Shown piece by piece: positions 13,538 to 15,066 of a stretch of 15,066 nt of DNA. A program made the position numbers and the translations under genes. Origin of the DNA: Chloroflexota bacterium (GTDB lineage Bacteria > Chloroflexota > Limnocylindria > QHBO01). The stretch spans positions 1-15,066 of the forward strand of contig VBJX01000019.1 in assembly GCA_005879775.1 (NCBI GenBank). Direction: 5' to 3'. The notes below the pieces were generated by a model. That model was not told the origin of the DNA and did no database searches. It was given only the letters and a program-made list of their open reading frames with translations. How positions within the stretch are numbered: position 1 is the stretch's first letter; each line of letters begins with the position of its first letter.

Positions 13538-14485
13538 TCACTCGTCCTCGTTCTCTTTGTCTTCGTTCAGGTCGTCGTCGAGCGAGCGACCGGTGAAGGT
13601 CATGAACACGCTCTCCAGGGTCGGAGACTGCCCATACTCCTCGGCGACCCTCGCCTTGAGCGCCTCGGGCGTGCCCTCGGCCACGATCCGTCCATCGTTG
13701 ATGATCGCGATCCGATCGCAGAGCCGATCGGCCTCGTCGAGGTCATGGGTGGTCAGCACGATCGTGGCGTCGTGCGTGTCCCGCAGCTCCTCGATAAAGG
13801 TCTGCACGTCCAGCTTCGAGCGCGGGTCCAGCCCGGTCGTCGGCTCGTCCATCAGCAGCAGGGTCGGTGCGGTAAGCAGGGCACGGGCGATCGCCACCTT
13901 CTGCTGCATCCCGCGGCTCATCTGCTCCAGTGGCCGTCCGAGCCGCTTGTCGCCGATCCCCAGACGGGCCAGGATGCGGATCGCCTCCCGCTTCGCCTGC
14001 CTGGCGTCCATCCCGTACAGGCGCGCCGCATAGGTCAGGTTCTCGTGCGGGCTCAGCTTCTTGAAGAACGCCGCATCGACGCTCACCCGGTTGATCAGGC
14101 GCTTGACCGCCATCTCCTCGCGGGCGATGTCGTGGCCGAACACCTCGACCCGCCCCGAGTCCAGGGTGAGCAGCGTGCTCACCAGCCGGATCAGGGTCGA
14201 CTTGCCGCTGCCGTTGGCGCCCAGCACCCCGTAGATCTCGCCGCGCGGGATGCGCATCGTGACGTCGTTGATGGCGACCACCGGCTTGCGCTTGCGCCCG
14301 ACCATGAACCGTTTGCTGACATGCTCGACCAGCAGCGCGGGGTGGCCGTCGTCGACCACGACGCGGCGGGTGCGCGAGGGCGCTGTCTCCCCCGGCGGGG
14401 TGACGGGCAGGCCGGTCTTTGGTTGGTCCATGACGGTGGTCATCTTGGGTTCCTCTGGATGGTCGGGCATCGGTCGCTCGCTCAT
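13538..14485 (-). CDS. ABC-2 transporter ATP-binding protein (DrrA/CcmA type)
   Basis: This 315-residue cytosolic ATPase energises the permease encoded downstream. All nucleotide-binding motifs are intact: Walker A GANGSGKST (89-97), signature MSRGMQQK (189-196), Walker B LLLMDEP with Asp213-Glu214, D-loop TTGLD and H-loop TTHD (His247). The C-terminal TPEALKARV and LESVFMTFTGRSL segments are typical of DrrA-like export ATPases. The N-terminus carries a non-conserved extension of about 48 residues, and the C-terminus ends in an acidic tail. The ATG at 14485 has no good ribosome site but overlaps the TGA of a small upstream frame (ATGA). Translation may therefore be coupled, or a later Met (15 or 19) may be used. 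A long leader with two terminator hairpins lies directly upstream. Confidence 0.92.
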   Translation of the reverse strand: MSERPMPDHPEEPKMTTVMDQPKTGLPVTPPGETAPSRTRRVVVDDGHPALLVEHVSKRFMVGRKRKPVVAINDVTMRIPRGEIYGVLGANGSGKSTLIRLVSTLLTLDSGRVEVFGHDIAREEMAVKRLINRVSVDAAFFKKLSPHENLTYAARLYGMDARQAKREAIRILARLGIGDKRLGRPLEQMSRGMQQKVAIARALLTAPTLLLMDEPTTGLDPRSKLDVQTFIEELRDTHDATIVLTTHDLDEADRLCDRIAIINDGRIVAEGTPEALKARVAEEYGQSPTLESVFMTFTGRSLDDDLNEDKENEDE

Positions 14486-14507
14486 CTGACGCTCGGTTGT
14501 GACAACG

Positions 14508-14537
14508 AAAACCGCGGGTCCTGCTGGATCCGCGGTT
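14508..14537 (-). terminator. Leader terminator hairpin T2, 25 nt upstream of the ABC ATPase start
   Basis: On the minus strand, AACCGCGGATCC (14537-14526), loop AGCA, then GGACCCGCGGTT (14521-14510) form a 12-position stem with one mismatch, followed by a short T-run (four T, 14511-14508). It lies before the coding start, inside the leader, so it would act as an attenuator rather than as an end-of-operon terminator. Confidence 0.6.
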
Positions 14538-14546
14538 CCTGTGCTC

Positions 14547-14559
14547 GCTCGCCACGAGC
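14547..14559 (-). other. Small hairpin between the two leader terminators
   Basis: GCTCG-TGG-CGAGC on the minus strand forms a 5-bp stem with a 3-nt loop, between T1 and T2. It would sit in the loop of the alternative T1/T2 pairing. Confidence 0.4.
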
Positions 14560-14562
14560 ATC

Positions 14563-14594
14563 AAAAAACCGTGGACCCGATCTGGCCCACGGTT
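14563..14594 (-). terminator. Leader terminator hairpin T1
   Basis: On the minus strand, AACCGTGGGCC (14594-14584), loop AGATCG, and GGTCCACGGTT (14577-14567) form an 11-bp stem with one G-U pair, ending in six T (14568-14563). This is a strong intrinsic terminator shape. Its 3' arm is also nearly complementary to the 5' arm of T2. Confidence 0.65.
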
Positions 14595-14662
14595 GGCTTC
14601 CTGCCTGGCGGCCCTGCCGCCGGTGCATCAGCTCGAGGTGGGCGCAGATCTCCCGCCAACGG

Positions 14663-14677
14663 CGCCACTGAGTGGCG
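14663..14677. repeat. Near-perfect palindrome CGCCACT-G-AGTGGCG in the leader
   Basis: Seven-base arms around a single central base. In the leader RNA it would form a compact stem; in DNA it could be a protein site. It lies within the first small leader frame. The function is unknown. Confidence 0.4.
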
Positions 14678-14797
14678 TCATGCGGCGCTCGACGTGGGCG
14701 CGGTACGAGAGGTTCATTGCCGTGCAGTCGTCCCTCGGGGTTGATTTGGTCGCCGGGCGGCACCCTACGCCAAGAGGTCGTGCGAGGCCGCCGCGGG

Positions 14798-14827
14798 AGT
14801 CTAGGGCCGTGGGAGGTGGCGTGTCAA
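14798..14827 (-). promoter_or_regulatory. Sigma70-type promoter of the exporter/acetyltransferase operon
   Basis: On the minus strand, a perfect TTGACA (14827-14822), an 18-bp spacer and TAGACT (14803-14798). Transcription would begin near 14791, leaving a 5' leader of about 305 nt before the ATPase ATG. The region 14486-14914 otherwise holds only the leader structures and one hairpin described separately. Confidence 0.6.
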
Positions 14828-14862
14828 GGTTATCTGGGGGGTAGTAGTTAGAGGGGCCGAAC

Positions 14863-14894
14863 GTTGCCGCCGCGGGGGATGCACCGCCGGCAAC
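14863..14894 (-). other. Hairpin downstream of the right-edge gene, possible weak terminator
   Basis: GTTGCCG (14863-14869) and CGGCAAC (14888-14894) form a 7-bp stem. It lies about 20 nt after the TAA of the partial minus-strand gene and before the exporter promoter, where a terminator is expected. It has no T-tract in the minus-strand direction. Confidence 0.35.
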
Positions 14895-14914
14895 ACAGCA
14901 GTCTCTGCAACGAC

Positions 14915-15066
14915 TTAGTCAGCTCGGTACAGTCGAGCCGCCAGCCTGCCGGTGCCGTCGAAATAGTCGCGCACGAGGCGCAGGTTCGGCAGATAGTCCC
15001 GCGCGATGATCTCCGGAGCGGGCTGATGGTCGCCGTCTTCGCGCACGATGACGTACCTCCACTGGC
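14915..15066 (-). CDS. C-terminal 49 codons of an unrecognised protein (5' end outside window)
   Basis: Reading the minus strand from the window edge, an open frame of 49 codons ends at TAA (14917-14915). It begins QWRYVIVREDGDH and includes ARDYLPNLRLVRDYFDGTG and a last LAARLYRAD. Of the three minus-strand frames here, this one has the most protein-like composition (aromatic and hydrophobic residues alternating with charged ones) and the high third-position GC of its neighbours. The fragment is too short to name a family; the end of a membrane glycosyltransferase or a small enzyme are both possible. A hairpin and then the exporter promoter follow, so it appears to be the last gene of a separate transcript. 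Confidence 0.55.
   Translation of the reverse strand, partial: QWRYVIVREDGDHQPAPEIIARDYLPNLRLVRDYFDGTGRLAARLYRAD

Larger units (their letters stand above)
14482..14717 (-). other. Leader region with two coupled small open frames (unproven leader peptides)
   Basis: Two small frames run through the leader. The first (ATG 14717, stop 14630-14628) would encode 29 residues, starting MNLSYRAHVERR. Its TGA overlaps an ATG at 14628 (TGATG) opening a 48-codon frame that crosses both terminator hairpins and stops in the ATGA at the ATPase start. The frames have no clear ribosome sites, the amino-acid content is Arg/Gln-rich, and no known stalling motif is recognised. Translation of the first would end about 33 nt before T1, where a ribosome could influence folding. 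They may be chance frames in GC-rich DNA. Confidence 0.25.

Noticed and set aside
14508..14600. T-box riboswitch upstream of the ABC ATPase, because GGAACCGCG before a terminator resembles the end of the T-box consensus
   Set aside because: Only the last nine positions match. The preceding AGGGT part is absent, no specifier-type stem I could be recognised, and the downstream genes are not aminoacyl-tRNA or amino acid genes. Terminator arm pairing explains the similarity.
14482..14763. A 93-codon protein gene (GTG at 14763) overlapping the ATPase start
   Set aside because: It runs through two terminator hairpins, has an Arg/Gln-rich low-quality composition, no ribosome site and no family features. 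Treated as leader sequence with possible small frames.
1..15066. CRISPR arrays, tRNA or rRNA genes, insertion sequences, phage genes
   Set aside because: Scanned by eye for spaced direct repeats, cloverleaf ends, transposase motifs and terminal inverted repeats. None was found; the only notable direct repeat is the duplicated GNAT coding stretch.

Overview
The window is about 15 kb of very GC-rich, densely packed bacterial chromosome. Many genes overlap by 4 nt (ATGA or GTGA) and GTG/TTG starts are common. The end of a complex I operon, a proline/threonine-rich sortase-like protein, actinobacterial-type inositol lipid genes and the general protein style suggest a Chloroflexota lineage or a deep actinobacterial relative. 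This placement is inference; there is no rRNA or tRNA in the window.

Layout: (1) 1-1455, plus strand: the 3' part of nuoN, then a small secreted sortase-like protein whose catalytic Cys position is Ser. (2) 4469-1416, minus strand: a coupled transporter operon of an ABC ATPase with ruined nucleotide-binding motifs, an ABC-2-like permease, and a DHA2-type MFS exporter broken by a frameshift with missing sequence. (3) A divergent, AT-rich promoter/operator region at about 4476-4598. (4) 4599-10743, plus strand: a seven-gene operon of an ArsR-family regulator without metal-binding cysteines, a phosphatidylinositol-phosphate-synthase-type CDP-alcohol phosphatidyltransferase, inositol-3-phosphate synthase, two LpxL/PatA-type acyltransferases, a PHP-domain metallo-phosphoesterase and a PimA-like GT4 mannosyltransferase. 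Together these can be read as a nearly complete route from glucose-6-phosphate to acylated phosphatidylinositol mannoside (PIM-like) lipids. The PHP protein is a candidate for the phosphatidylinositol-phosphate phosphatase step. (5) 14485-10740, minus strand: an ABC-2 exporter (ATPase and permease) followed by two tandem two-domain GNAT acetyltransferases, the first of them frameshifted. (6) The roughly 430-bp region 14486-14914 upstream of the exporter has no firm protein gene. It holds a good sigma70-type promoter and a leader of about 300 nt with two tandem terminator hairpins. The inner arms of these hairpins can pair with each other, which is the layout of a transcription attenuator. (7) 15066-14915, minus strand: the C-terminal 49 codons of an unrecognised gene.

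The most interesting items are the ArsR-headed PIM-like lipid operon, with a candidate phosphatase and a second acyltransferase, and the tandem-terminator attenuator controlling an exporter plus acetyltransferase unit. Several genes look degraded: the sortase active site, the ABC ATPase motifs, the MFS gene and one GNAT gene. In the last two, an out-of-frame loss of coding sequence could be real pseudogenisation or an assembly/consensus error.
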